From: Geodermatophilus obscurus DSM 43160
GTDB taxonomy: Bacteria > Actinomycetota > Actinomycetes > Mycobacteriales > Geodermatophilaceae
Assembly: GCF_000025345.1 (NCBI RefSeq)
Contig: NC_013757.1
Coordinates: 2,046,001-2,110,000 of the forward strand
Direction of reading: 5' to 3'
Length of the DNA: 64,000 nucleotides
In this document: positions 15,774-25,623 of the stretch, in pieces
How positions within the stretch are numbered: position 1 is the first letter of the stretch
Layout of the letters: every line of letters begins with the position of its first letter
Notes under the pieces: model-generated
Told to the model about the DNA's origin: nothing
What the model saw: only the letters and a program-made list of their open reading frames with translations
Databases searched by the model: none
Made by a program: the position numbers and the translations under genes

Positions 15774-17021
15774 TCATCGGACGCGTTTCACGGGGAGGAC
15801 GGCGACCGCCGCCGTGAGGGCGCAGACCCCGGCGACGGCGTACAGCACGCCGTAGCTGCCGCCGCCGACCGCGAGGACGGCCGGCGCGATGGCCGGCGCA
15901 ACGGAGAAGGGAAGCGCGTTGGCGATGTTGAAGACCCCGAGGTCCCTGGCGTTGTCCTCGTCGGGCAGCACATCGGTGACGAGCGCGAGGTCGACGGCCA
16001 CGTAGATGCCGAAACCGAGACCGCTGATGGCCATGCCGACCAGGAAGCCGTTGAAGTCGCTGGTGACGGCGACCAGGAACAGGGCGAGGCCGTACACGAC
16101 GGAGGCGGAGAGGACGAAGATCTTGCGTCGTCCCGTCCGGTCGGACAGCCGGCCACCGACCAGGGAAGCGAGGACGACGACGGCGGACTGGACGAGTGTG
16201 CCGAGGAAGATCTGGTGCGGCACGTCGGCCTCGGCGCTCCCGAGCTCGTCCAGCAGGAAGTAGGCCTGGTACGTGGTCAGGATGGCGTAGGCCAGTACGA
16301 ACAGGAAGCGGCTGGCGAACGCCCACGCGAAGTCCGGGTTCCGCCGCGGGCTCACGTAGAAGGTGCCGGCCAGTTCCCGCAGTGACCAATCCGGTCTGTC
16401 CACCCTGGCCAGCCGGCGGTCCTCCAGCGTGACCGCGAAGAGCAGGACGAACGAACCGCCGATCGCGCATGGGGCCAGGAACATGGCGAGCTGGTTGCCG
16501 CTGAACAGCTGGACCAGGAAGGTGCCGCTCACCGCTGCGATGGGCAGACACACACCCAGGACGCCGGAGACCAGGCCGCGCTGAGCCGCCGGGACCTGAT
16601 CGGGCAGCACCGCCACCTGGACGGCGAGCAGTGCGTTGAAGAACAGCTGCGCGATGCACCATCCGACCAGGACGACCGGGATGGTGGGTGCCGCGGCGAC
16701 GACGAGGATGCCGAGGGCACCGCCCGTCAGACCGATGATCATCCACGGCCGTCGCATGCCCCAGGGCGATGACGTGCGGTCGCTCAGCTTGCCGAAGAAC
16801 GGATTGGCGACCATCGCCAGCAGGGAGCCGGTGCCGGTGACGAGCGCCAGGCTGTTCGGCGCCTGCTCGCTCCCCACCAGCGAGTTGATCTTCAACGCCA
16901 GGGTGACTAGCACGGGCGCGAGCAGCTGCAGGGTGGCCCCCATGTACGCCAACGTGTAGAGCGAGATGAAGCCCCATCCGACCCCGTCTGCCGCGGGCGA
17001 CTGAGGCTTCCGCGCAGGCAC
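15774..17021 (-). CDS. MFS transporter
   Basis: 415 aa with about 12 membrane helices. The MFS loop 2-3 motif appears as GKLSDRTSSPWGMRRPW and again in the second half as GGRLSDRTGRRK. It resembles sugar/H+ symporter or drug-efflux MFS proteins of actinobacteria. I set the start at GTG 17021 because GGAAAGG lies 8 bases upstream; the frame is open to 17156 but the extra N-terminus is Pro/Gly-rich and unlike the family. It converges on the LuxR activator gene with only 15 bases between stops. Confidence 0.85.
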   Translation of the reverse strand: MPARKPQSPAADGVGWGFISLYTLAYMGATLQLLAPVLVTLALKINSLVGSEQAPNSLALVTGTGSLLAMVANPFFGKLSDRTSSPWGMRRPWMIIGLTGGALGILVVAAAPTIPVVLVGWCIAQLFFNALLAVQVAVLPDQVPAAQRGLVSGVLGVCLPIAAVSGTFLVQLFSGNQLAMFLAPCAIGGSFVLLFAVTLEDRRLARVDRPDWSLRELAGTFYVSPRRNPDFAWAFASRFLFVLAYAILTTYQAYFLLDELGSAEADVPHQIFLGTLVQSAVVVLASLVGGRLSDRTGRRKIFVLSASVVYGLALFLVAVTSDFNGFLVGMAISGLGFGIYVAVDLALVTDVLPDEDNARDLGVFNIANALPFSVAPAIAPAVLAVGGGSYGVLYAVAGVCALTAAVAVLPVKRVR

Positions 17022-17157
17022 GACGCCCACCTTTCCGTGGGCGGGACCCACGACCAGGTCCAGAGCGGGCGGACCCGCCGGCCACGCTCGGTCGACCGGT
17101 ACCTCCGGGCAGGCCGCCGGTCCGGATCGGCCGGGATCGCCACGTCGAATCAACACA

Positions 17158-17180
17158 TGTGGTGATCCGCCCTCATCACA
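17158..17180. promoter_or_regulatory. Imperfect palindrome between divergent genes, possible operator
   Basis: TGTGGTGA (17158-17165) faces TCATCACA (17173-17180) across 7 bases with one mismatch. It lies in the gap between the MFS gene and the divergent small gene at 17267. No regulator can be assigned. Confidence 0.3.
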
Positions 17181-17266
17181 TCTCCTCCTACATTCCGACC
17201 GAACCCAGCAGGACGCCAGGACAGCCGGTCGAGATCCATCCGGACGAGCAACGCGGAAAGGGGTCG

Positions 17267-17566
17267 ATGAGTGAGATGTCGACCGACCGTTCTCCGGAGC
17301 TCGGCCAGTACGAGATTCGCCTCGAGGGGCGCCTGCATTCCCGATGGGCCGCCTGGTTCGACGGGATGAGCCTCACCAACGAGAGCGACGGCACCACCGT
17401 CCTCAGTGGCCCGGTGGTCGACCAGGCCGCGCTCCACGGCCTGCTCCAGAAGGTCCGGGACGCCGGCCTGCCACTGATCTCGGTCGCCCAGGTCGACCCT
17501 CCCCGCCCGATGTGCCCTGCACCCAGCCTCGCTGACCCATCAACCCACACAGGGAGATCGACATGA
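17267..17566 (+). CDS. Conserved small actinobacterial protein (99 aa)
   Basis: ATG 17267 is preceded by GGAAAGGGG; the frame upstream of it is not coding-like. The core GQYEIRLEGRLHSRWAAWFD and VVDQAALHGLLQKVRDAGLPL form a compact alpha/beta domain. Small proteins with this pattern are frequent in actinobacterial genomes, often beside DUF4386 membrane proteins, as here. The function is unknown. Its stop overlaps the ATG of the DUF4386 gene by 4 bp, so the two form an operon. Confidence 0.65.
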   Translation: MSEMSTDRSPELGQYEIRLEGRLHSRWAAWFDGMSLTNESDGTTVLSGPVVDQAALHGLLQKVRDAGLPLISVAQVDPPRPMCPAPSLADPSTHTGRST

Positions 17567-18342
17567 CGACCACCGTCCGAACCACCCGGACCTCGGGAAC
17601 GCGAGGACCGTCGACCGACAAGCTGCGGAGGACCGCGTTCATCGCGGGCGGGCTCTACGTGCTCACTTTCGCCGCCTCGATCCCCGCGCTCCTCCTCATC
17701 ACGCCCGTGCTGGACGATCCGGCGGGCTACATCATGAGTTCCGGCGCCGATGACATGCGCGCGCTCTGGGGCAGTTTCCTCGATGTGGTCAATGCCCTCG
17801 CCTGCGTCGGCACTGCCGTCGCGCTGTTCTCGGTGCTGAAGCGGCAGAACGAGGGCGTCGCCCTCGCCTTCGTCACCTCTCGCGTCCTCGAAGCCGCCAT
17901 CATCATCGGCGGTGTCGTCAGCTTTCTCTCCCTCGTGACCCTGCGGCAGGCCGGATCTGCTGCCGGAGCAGATGCCGCCATGACCACCACCGGCCAGTCG
18001 CTCGCCGCGATGCGGGAGTGGACACAGCTGTTCGGTCCCAACCTGCTGGCCGGCGTGAACGGGCTGCTCCTGGGCTACCTGCTGTACCGGTCCGGGCTCG
18101 TGCCACGGATCATCCCGATGATCGGCCTCATCGGCGGCCCGCTGCTCATCGCCTCCACGGTGGCCGTGCTGTTCGGCTTCCACAGCATGGGCTCGGCCTC
18201 CTTCCTGCTCACCATGCCTCCCATCTTCGTCTGGGAGTTGTCCCTGGGCGTCTGGCTGGTCGTCAAGGGCTTCAGGCCCTCGCCTGTCACCGCCGGGATG
18301 GTCGCCGGCTCCGCGCCTGCGTACCGCGGCGTCGACGCCTGA
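17563..18342 (+). CDS. DUF4386-family membrane protein
   Basis: 259 aa with six or seven hydrophobic helices. The family pattern is clear: RTAFIAGGLYVLTFAASIPA at the first helix, a helix with VNALACVGTAVALFSVLKRQ, then SRVLEAAIIIGGVVSF and a C-terminal WELSLGVWLVVKGF. DUF4386 proteins are common in actinobacteria and firmicutes and have no known biochemical role. Two further members lie at 21368-22120 and 30235-30930 in this window. It is coupled to the 99-aa gene upstream and followed by a terminator hairpin. Confidence 0.85.
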   Translation: MTTTVRTTRTSGTRGPSTDKLRRTAFIAGGLYVLTFAASIPALLLITPVLDDPAGYIMSSGADDMRALWGSFLDVVNALACVGTAVALFSVLKRQNEGVALAFVTSRVLEAAIIIGGVVSFLSLVTLRQAGSAAGADAAMTTTGQSLAAMREWTQLFGPNLLAGVNGLLLGYLLYRSGLVPRIIPMIGLIGGPLLIASTVAVLFGFHSMGSASFLLTMPPIFVWELSLGVWLVVKGFRPSPVTAGMVAGSAPAYRGVDA

Positions 18343-18355
18343 CCGTCGGAGGGCA

Positions 18356-18381
18356 CGGCCGGGCCGATCGCGGCCCGGCCG
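18356..18381 (+). terminator. Terminator hairpin after the DUF4386 gene
   Basis: A perfect 11-bp stem, CGGCCGGGCCG (18356-18366) with 18371-18381, has the loop ATCG. It separates this operon from the ABC transporter genes that follow. Confidence 0.7.
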
Positions 18382-18442
18382 CTGCCCCTGCCCACTTCTG
18401 GCCGCTCCGGACGCGGTCGACCGAACCGGAAGGACGAGCACC

Positions 18443-19335
18443 ATGATCGAGCTTGGCACCTCACGAAGACCTACGGCGACAAGACCGCCGTCGACGACCT
18501 GACCTTCACGGTCCGGCCGGGCATCATCACCGGTTTCCTGGGGCCCAACGGCGCCGGCAAGTCGACGACGATGCGAATGATCCTCGGCCTCGACGCACCG
18601 ACCAGCGGCACGGTCACGGTCGGTGGCAAGCGCTACCGGGAGCACGCCAAGCCACTGCAGGTGGTGGGTGCCCTGCTCGAGGCGCGCGCCGTCCACACCT
18701 CCCGGTCGGCCTACCACCACCTGCTGGCACTCGCGGCGACCCACGGGATCGCGAGAGGCCGCGTCCTCGACGTCATCGACATGGTCGGTCTCCAGGACGT
18801 TGCCCACCGGCGGGTCGGAGGCTTCTCGCTCGGGATGGGACAGCGTCTCGGCATCGCGTCCGCGCTGCTGGCCAATCCCGAGACGCTCGTCCTGGACGAG
18901 CCGGTGAACGGCCTGGACCCGGAGGGCATCCGCTGGATCCGGGACCTGCTCAAGAGCCTCGCCGCCGAGGGGCACACGGTCTTCGTCTCCAGCCACCTGA
19001 TGAGCGAGATGGCCGTCACGGCCGACCACGTCATCGTCGTGGGCCGGGGTCGGCTGATGGCGGACATGCCCATGTCCGAGCTCATCGCGCAGGCCTCAAG
19101 CAGTGCGGTCCTCGTCCGCTCCCCGCAGGCCGCGGCGCTGGCCGCGGCACTCGCCGGCCCGGACGTCGCCACCTCGTTCACCACGCCCCAGACGCTGGAG
19201 GTCACCGGCCTCACCGCCGCGCAGGTGGGCGACCGCGCCCGTGACCTCGGGATCGGTCTGCACGGACTGGCACCGAAGCAGGCCTCCCTGGAGGAGGCCT
19301 TCATGGAGATGACCCGCGACGAGGTCGAGTACTAG
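18443..19335 (+). CDS. ABC-2 exporter ATP-binding protein, frameshifted at its 5' end
   Basis: About 297 aa with Walker A (GPNGAGKSTTMRMILGLD), the signature FSLGMGQRLGIASALL, Walker B (TLVLDEPVNGLDP) and the H-loop (VFVSSHLMSE). It is a close paralogue of the ATPase at 43722. After ATG 18443 one base is missing between 18454 and 18455: MIEL should continue with HLTKTYGDKTAV, which lies in the other frame. Read literally, the first in-frame start is ATG 18571, inside the nucleotide-binding domain after Walker A. An assembly error or real inactivation are both possible. The stop TAG coincides with the end of the downstream IS. Confidence 0.8.
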
Positions 19336-20334
19336 ACGAGTAAGTCCGAATGCCCGGCCCTGCAGCGGGCGGCTCGCCTGCCCCTGAGAGGGGCGGAGGG
19401 TGTTCAGGCTCGGGTTGTGAGGACCGACCTGAACACCCTCCTGACCGCACTCTATGTCTGGATCGATGACTATCTGGGCCCCCGCCGTCGCCCCGGTCGC
19501 CCGCCCCGGCTGACCGACGCCGAGCTGCTCACCCTGGCCGTGGCCCAGGCGCTGCTCGACGTCCGCTCCGAGGCGCGCTGGCTGCGGCTGATCCCCCAGC
19601 GGCTGCCCGGGGCGTTTCCCTCTCTGCCCGAACAATCGGGCTACAACAAGCGGCTGCGCGGCGCGGTGCCGCTGCTGCGCCGGGTGATCCGGGACCTGGC
19701 CGCTGCCACCGACCTGTGGACTGATCCGGTCTGGCTGGTCGACTCCACCCCGGTGGAGTGCGCCCGCTCCCGCCCCGCGGCCCGGCGCTCGGAGCTGGCC
19801 GGCGCCGCCGGCTACGGCTACTGCGCCTCCCACTCTCGCTACTTCTGGGGACTGCGGCTGCACCTGATCTGCACCCCAGCCGGGCTGCCGATCACCTGGG
19901 CGCTGGCCCATCCCAAGCTCGACGAACGCCAGGTGCTGATGGCCGTGCTCGACCACGACGCCCATCTGCTCACCGCCCGGCCGGGGCTGCTGATCATCGC
20001 CGACAAGGGCTATGCCTCCGCCGAACTCGACGACTACCTGCACGCCCGCGGCGTCGAGCTGCTCCGCCCGGCCTACCGCAACCGCGCGACCCGTCCCGGC
20101 CAGGCGCTGCTGGCCCCGATCCGCCAGCTCATCGAGTCGGTCAACGACACACTCAAAGGCCAACTCGATCTCGAGCTGCACGGCGGCCGCAGCCTGGCCG
20201 GGGTCACCGCCCGCGTCGCGCAACGGCTGCTCGCCCTGACCGCCGCCATCTGGCACAACCGCGCCACCGGCCAGCCCGTCACAAGATCCCTGATCGCCTA
20301 CGACCACTGATCCGGTTCGGACTCACTCGTCTAG
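19332..20334. mobile_element. IS982-family insertion sequence between ABC ATPase and permease genes
   Basis: Terminal inverted repeats are CTAGACGAGTAAGTCCGAA (19332-19350) and its complement at 20316-20334, with one mismatch. The outermost CTAG is present at both ends and may be a target duplication rather than part of the repeat. The element is about 1.0 kb with a single transposase gene. It splits an ATPase/permease pair that is contiguous in the paralogous copy at 43722-45592, and supplies the last bases of the ATPase stop codon. Confidence 0.85.
19417..20310 (+). CDS. IS982-family transposase
   Basis: 297 aa, full length. The N-terminus DLNTLLTALYVWIDDYLGP and SGYNKRLRGAVPLLRRVIRD are typical of the family. 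The DDE catalytic residues appear as VDSTPVECARS, IIADKGYAS and ESVNDTLKG. The start is GTG 19417, 67 bases inside the left repeat. No frameshift was seen, so the element may still be active. Confidence 0.9.
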   Translation: MRTDLNTLLTALYVWIDDYLGPRRRPGRPPRLTDAELLTLAVAQALLDVRSEARWLRLIPQRLPGAFPSLPEQSGYNKRLRGAVPLLRRVIRDLAAATDLWTDPVWLVDSTPVECARSRPAARRSELAGAAGYGYCASHSRYFWGLRLHLICTPAGLPITWALAHPKLDERQVLMAVLDHDAHLLTARPGLLIIADKGYASAELDDYLHARGVELLRPAYRNRATRPGQALLAPIRQLIESVNDTLKGQLDLELHGGRSLAGVTARVAQRLLALTAAIWHNRATGQPVTRSLIAYDH

Positions 20335-20372
20335 GCCACGACCCCGACCGGCCACACCCTCAGGAGCGCAGC

Positions 20373-21202
20373 ATGAGCACCATCCTCACGGCAGAGCCCA
20401 CGAGCCCGACCGCCGTCCGGGTCCCGGTCCGCGTCCGGCCCGTCACGCCGGCCCGGGTCCTGAACAGCGAGTGGATCAAGATGCGGTCGCTGCGCTCGAC
20501 GACACTGACCCTGATCGCGGCGGTCGTGACGATGGTCGCGGCCGGGTGGGTCTTCGGCTGGGCCGCGACCCGGCAGTGGTCCACGATGCCACCGGAGGCG
20601 CTGGCCTCCTTCAGCCCGATCGACACCACCCTTGCCGGGTACAACCTGGCGCAGCTCGCCGTGGGCGTGCTCGGTGTCCTGCTGGTCACCGGGGAGTACG
20701 CCACCGGCATGGTCCGGGCGACGTTCGGCGCGGTGCCCCGACGGCTGCCCGTGCTGTGGGCCAAGGCCACCCTCTACGCAGGCGTGACCTTCGCGCTGAT
20801 GCTGGCTGCCGGGTTCGCCGCCTTCCTTGGCGGCCAGCTCCTGGGCACGCACGGGACGGACCTGTTGGCTCCCGGCGCCCTGCGGGCCCTCGTCGGCGTG
20901 GCGGGCTACCTCACCCTGATCAGGGTGTTCGCCGTGGCGCTCGGCTTTCTCGTCCGCAGCCCGCAGGCGGCATCGCGGCGCTGTTCGGGCTGCTGCTCGT
21001 GCTGCCCGGGCTGGGGTTGCTGCTCCCCTCGAGTTGGCAGGACCTCCTGCCGTACCTACCCAGCAACGCCGGCGCCTCGATGGTCAGCACGCACATCGCC
21101 GATGGCAACCTGTCGGCCTCGGCAGGCCTCCTGGTGCTGCTGGCCTGGGTCGCCGGGGCGCTGGCCGGCGCCGGCCTGCTCCTCCGGCGGCGCGACGCCT
21201 AA
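20373..21202 (+). CDS. ABC-2 exporter permease, frameshifted
   Basis: About 277 aa with six membrane helices: RVLNSEWIKMRSLRSTTLTL at the start, VLGVLLVTGEYATGMVRATF in the centre and GAGLLLRRRDA at the end. One base is missing at about 20960/20961: the sequence should encode VRSTAGGIAALFG, as in the paralogue at 44660 (LRSTAGAISALL), but reads VRSPQAASRR. The C-terminal two helices continue in another frame to the stop at 21202. The IS982 element separates it from its ATPase. The exported substrate is unknown. Confidence 0.8.
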
Positions 21203-21294
21203 TCGTCGGTGCCGCAACCCCGCCGCCGTCGTCGCGCTCACCTCGACCGACCGGAACTCCGAGCCGTCGCCGGCCTGAGCGCGCACGTCCGTCC

Positions 21295-21336
21295 CAGGAC
21301 CCGGCCGCCCCGCAATCGCGGGACGGCCGGGTCCTG
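21295..21336. terminator. Bidirectional terminator between convergent genes
   Basis: A 13-bp perfect stem pairs CAGGACCCGGCCG (21295-21307) with 21324-21336. An inner stem CCCGC/GCGGG continues toward the loop. It lies between the permease and the convergent DUF4386 gene. Confidence 0.75.
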
Positions 21337-21367
21337 CGTCGTAGCGGTCCTGGATGATCGGCCGGGG

Positions 21368-22120
21368 TCAGATCGCGGCCGGGGGGCGGTCGGCCGGCAG
21401 GGGCGGGTCGGCGGGGGAGGGGGACCTGACGCCCTTGAGCAGCAGCCAGACGACGAGCGCGATCTCACCCGGGCCGGTGAACGCGGCGATGTTGATCGGG
21501 TAGTCCGACAGCAGGAGAGTGCCGAACCGATCGATCAGGTAGCCCGCACCGACGACCAGGTACACGACGCCGAGGACCCTGGGCACGGTCACCGATCGGA
21601 ACGCCAGGTAGCCGATCGCCATCAGATGGGCGCCGAACAGGATCAAGGCGGCGTTCCAGATGTCGTAAAAGGCGTCGATGCCCTCCATCGCCTGGTCCGG
21701 GTCACCCGACAGGGGGAGGACGCCGGCGAGCGTGCCGATCCCGACCAGGAACACCGAGGCGTAGGCCACCCGCAGCCAGGCGGCGAACATCGAGGCCACG
21801 CGGTCGACCGGCGCGAAGAGATGGAAGAGCGCGGCGGCGACGACGATGTCGAGCACGGCCACCACGGCGAGGCTGGCGACGGCCGAGCGGAACAGACCTT
21901 CGGAACCCGCGAGGTCCTGCACCGTCGCGGCGGCATCGCCTGGGGTGACGAGACCGTCGAGGACGACGAAGCGCGCGTACGGGGTCAGGATCGCCATGGC
22001 GAGGAGTCCGATCCCCGCGACGAGGCTCGCGGTGCGGATGGATAGACCAGGGACGTCCGGGCGGGGCTGGTCCGGAACGCGGCGGCCGACGCTGAAGGTG
22101 GGGCTCTGCACTGTGGTCAT
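21368..22120 (-). CDS. DUF4386-family membrane protein
   Basis: 250 aa with seven predicted hydrophobic segments. Family features include RTASLVAGIGLLAMAILTPY, then VVAVLDIVVAAALFHLF and GEIALVVWLLLKGV at the C-terminus, equivalent to the ends of the other two copies in this window. It is divergent from the SARP regulator at 22280 with a 159-base gap, so that regulator could control it. No biochemical function is known for the family. Confidence 0.85.
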   Translation of the reverse strand: MTTVQSPTFSVGRRVPDQPRPDVPGLSIRTASLVAGIGLLAMAILTPYARFVVLDGLVTPGDAAATVQDLAGSEGLFRSAVASLAVVAVLDIVVAAALFHLFAPVDRVASMFAAWLRVAYASVFLVGIGTLAGVLPLSGDPDQAMEGIDAFYDIWNAALILFGAHLMAIGYLAFRSVTVPRVLGVVYLVVGAGYLIDRFGTLLLSDYPINIAAFTGPGEIALVVWLLLKGVRSPSPADPPLPADRPPAAI

Positions 22121-22279
22121 GACGGGACCGTGACACCCGTGGGTGGAGCACCGGTCGGGGACCGGTGGAGCCCGGGTCGGACGCCGTCACCCCACCGCCG
22201 CAGGCACGAGAGGGACGCCGCGTGCCCCGGGCGGGCGACGAGCGTGGGAGGGTGAGGGCCCGAGGGCGGGAGCAGCCCG

Positions 22280-25200
22280 GTGGTGCAGATCCAGCTCTTG
22301 GGTGGCGTCGGTGTCACCGCCGATAACGGAACGCCGGTGGACGTCGGCCCGGCGAAGTGCCAGACCGTGCTGGCGGCGCTCGCCCTATCCGCGGGGGCGC
22401 TCCTCCCGGTGAGCCGGCTGGTCGAGTTGGTGTGGGCGTCGGAACCCCCTCGGACGGCGGCCAAGACCCTGCAGTCCTACGTCGTCCGTCTCCGTCAGGG
22501 ACTCGGTCCGGGAGCCATCGTCCGGATCGGCGCGGCCTACGGACTGTCGGTGGCCGCGGACGCGGTCGACGTGACGCGTTTCCGGCGACAGCTCGGCCTC
22601 GGGAACATCGAGGCCGCGCTGGCGGAGTGGACGGGACGTCCCCTGGCCGGGCTGGCGGCGCCGGCTCTGGACCCCATGGTGGACGGGCTCGTGGAGTTGT
22701 GGCTAGGCGCGGTGGAGACCGACCTCGAGCGGCGCCTCGAGACAGATCCGCAGGCCACGATCGGCCCGCTGACCGAACTCACCGCGGACCATCCCTTCCG
22801 CGAGGGCCTCTGGTCGGTGTTGATGACGGCCCTCTACCGGGTCGGCCGACAGGCAGATGCGCTGGCGGCGTTCCAGGCGGCACGTCGGCACCTCGTCGAG
22901 GGCCTCGGAGTGGAACCCGGCCAGCGCCTGCGCGACCTCGAGTCCAGGGTCCTGGAACAGGACGAACACCTGCGCGGACCGGTCCCGTCGGGCTCGGGGT
23001 CAGGTCGTCCCACGGGGACGGTGACGTTCGGCTTCTGCGATGTCGAGGGCTCGTCGCAGTTGTGGGGAACATATCGGGCGAAGATGGCCGCGGCGATGGC
23101 CCGCCTCGACACGGTGGTGCGGGAATCGGTGCACCACCAGGGCGGACACGTGTTCACCAGCGGCGGCGAGTCCTACGGAGCGGCGTTCCACCGCGCCGAC
23201 GACGCCGTCGCCTGGGCCACGGAGCTGCAGGTGGAGGTGAGCACCGAGCCGTGGCCGGGAGGTGTCGAGCCGCGGTTGCGGATCGGGTTGCACACCGGCG
23301 AGGCCGATGAACGGGCCGACAGCTACTTCGGCCCGGCCGTCAACGCGGCGGCGCGCCTGGCCGCCGCCGGTTCCGGTGGTCAGACCCTGATCTCCGGGAC
23401 GACCTCGGACCTCCTCGACTGCAGCGACCTCCACCACCTGGGCACCTATCGTCTCGAGGGCGACGCAACCGGACGACGCATTCTCCAGCTGGGCGAGGGC
23501 GAGCACCCGCCGTTGCACGCCGACGACTTCCGCCGAGGCAATCTCCCTCGTCGACCGGGCCGGCTCTTCGGCCGGGAGAGCGACCTCAATGGCATCGCCG
23601 ACGCCCTTGCGTGGTCGCCGGTCGTGACGTTGCTGGGTCCGGGCGGGATCGGCAAGACACGGTTGGCACTGGCCGCGGCGCGGCGGCGGGACGCCCATCT
23701 CGGCGGTGCAGCGTGGCTCGTGGAACTGGCTACCGTCAGCTCGTCGGGCGATATTCCCCGTGTAGTTGCCGACGCGTTGGAGGTGTGGGAGACCGCGGGG
23801 TGCACGCTGACCCAGTCGATCGTCGCGTTCCTGCAGGGCGCTGCTCCACTCGTGGTTCTGGACAACTGCGAGCACGTCCTGGACGGTGCCGCCGCGCTCG
23901 CCTCCGCCATCGCCGAGGGATGCTCGGGCGCGCGGGTGCTGGCCACGTCCCGGGAGGCCCTGGGCATCGCCGACGAACAGCTCATACCAGTGCCACCTCT
24001 GGACCCAGCCGGGCCGGGCGCCGAGCTGTTCACCGAGCGCGCCCGGGCCGTGTCGTCGACGTTCGACCCGCACGCGCACCGAGGCGAGATCGAGGAGATC
24101 TGCCGTCGCGTCGATGGACTCCCGCTTGCCATCGAGCTGGCCGCCGCCCGCACCCGGACCCTGACCCCGCCCGATCTGGTGGAGCGACTCGGCAGCCGCC
24201 TCCGGCTCCTGACCGGCGGCCGCCGGACCGGCGCGGAGCGCCACCGGACCCTGCGGGCGACCATCGCCTGGTCCCACGACCTGCTCACGCGCGACCAACG
24301 GGCGGCCCTCCAGCGGCTCTCGGTCTTCGCCGGCCCGTTCGACCTCGACGCTGCCGAACAGGTGGCCGGTGATGACGAGCTGGACTCAGCCGATGTCGAC
24401 GACCTGCTGCAGGATCTGGTCGAGCGGTCGATGCTCGCGGTCGAGTCCGCCCCGTTCGGCCGACGTTTCCGGATGCTCGAGACCGTCCGGGAGTTCGCCG
24501 CCGAGCAGCTCCGACACGGCCCCTCGTCCCGGGTGGTAGCTGACCGGCACGCGCACTGGTGCCTCGGCCAGATCGCCCACGTCCACCAGCTTCTCGTCGG
24601 CCCGGGCGAGAACGAGGGGTCGCCCGGCTCGGCCAGCTCTGGCCTGACCTCCGCGCCGCGGTCGACAGGGCCGTGCGCGCCGGCGACCGGGAGCTGGCCG
24701 GCGCACTCGTCCGCCCCGTCGCCACCGAGGTCAACCTCCGGAGGCAGACCGAGATCAGCGAGTGGGCCGAGCGGATCCTGGCGATCACCCCCCGGACCGA
24801 CGCCGACCAGGTCCTCTACTGGCTGGCCTGCGCCGCCTACCGCTACATGCAGGTCGGCGATCACGCCGGCTACGAGGCGCTGGTCCACCGCTACGGGCAG
24901 CCCGACCACGCGCTGATCCGTTTCACCCGCGCCTACTTCCACGACGACGGACAACAGCTCCTGGACTGTTCACCCGAGGCAGTGGCCTGGCTCCGCCGGC
25001 GAGGCGAGGAGCACGCGGCCGCCCTGACCGAGATCGCCGGCGTCGGGGCAGGACTGTTGAGCACCGGGCAGTTCAATCAGCTCGACGGCTTCGTCTCCGC
25101 TCTGGCCGAGCGGTACCGCATCCACGGGCCGCCGACCCTGCGCTACGTGACCCTGTCGATGCTCGGCCACTCCGCCTCGTTCCAGGGTCGGCTCGACCAA

Positions 25201-25623
25201 GCCGACCAGCTGTTCGAGGAGGCGGCCCGTGTCGACGTCCCGGACCGGACCAGCTCCGTCAATCCTCCCGTCGAGGCACGAGCGGCGTTCCGGCGCGGGC
25301 AGCGGTCACGAGCCTTCCGGATCCTGCGTGCCCATGTCGCCGACCTGCTGGCCACCGGCTACACGGACAACGTCAGGCTCGCCGCCGCCGAGTTCGTTAC
25401 GATGATGGCGGCGATGGACCGGCTGCCTGATGCCGCACGCGTCCTCGGCTACCTGTCGAGAGCGGGCGACCTGGGAACCCGGGCTGTCCAGACCCTGGTG
25501 CCCGATGAGGCCGGCACGCCAGAGCCCCACTCAGCCGGCCGACAACTCGATGCCCGCGAAGCACTCGAGTGCATGCGCGACATCTTGAGGGAGCTCACGG
25601 AGGATCAGCTGATCGCGGACTGA
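22280..25623 (+). CDS. SARP-type regulator with cyclase-like and NB-ARC domains, one frameshift
   Basis: About 1114 aa. Residues 1-90 form an OmpR-like winged helix and ~95-240 the BTAD domain (FREGLWSVLMTALYRVGRQA). A class III cyclase-like domain follows (VTFGFCDVEGSSQLW ... FGPAVNAAARLAAAG); its first metal Asp is kept, but the second position reads GGES rather than GD, so activity is doubtful. The NB-ARC/AfsR ATPase has GPGGIGKTRLAL, VVLDNCEH and GLPLAIELAAAR, and TPR-like helices follow. A G is missing from the run at 24616-24619: NEGVARLGQLWPDL resumes in the next frame. The start is GTG 22280. The 3' end overlaps the convergent paralogue. Confidence 0.85.
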
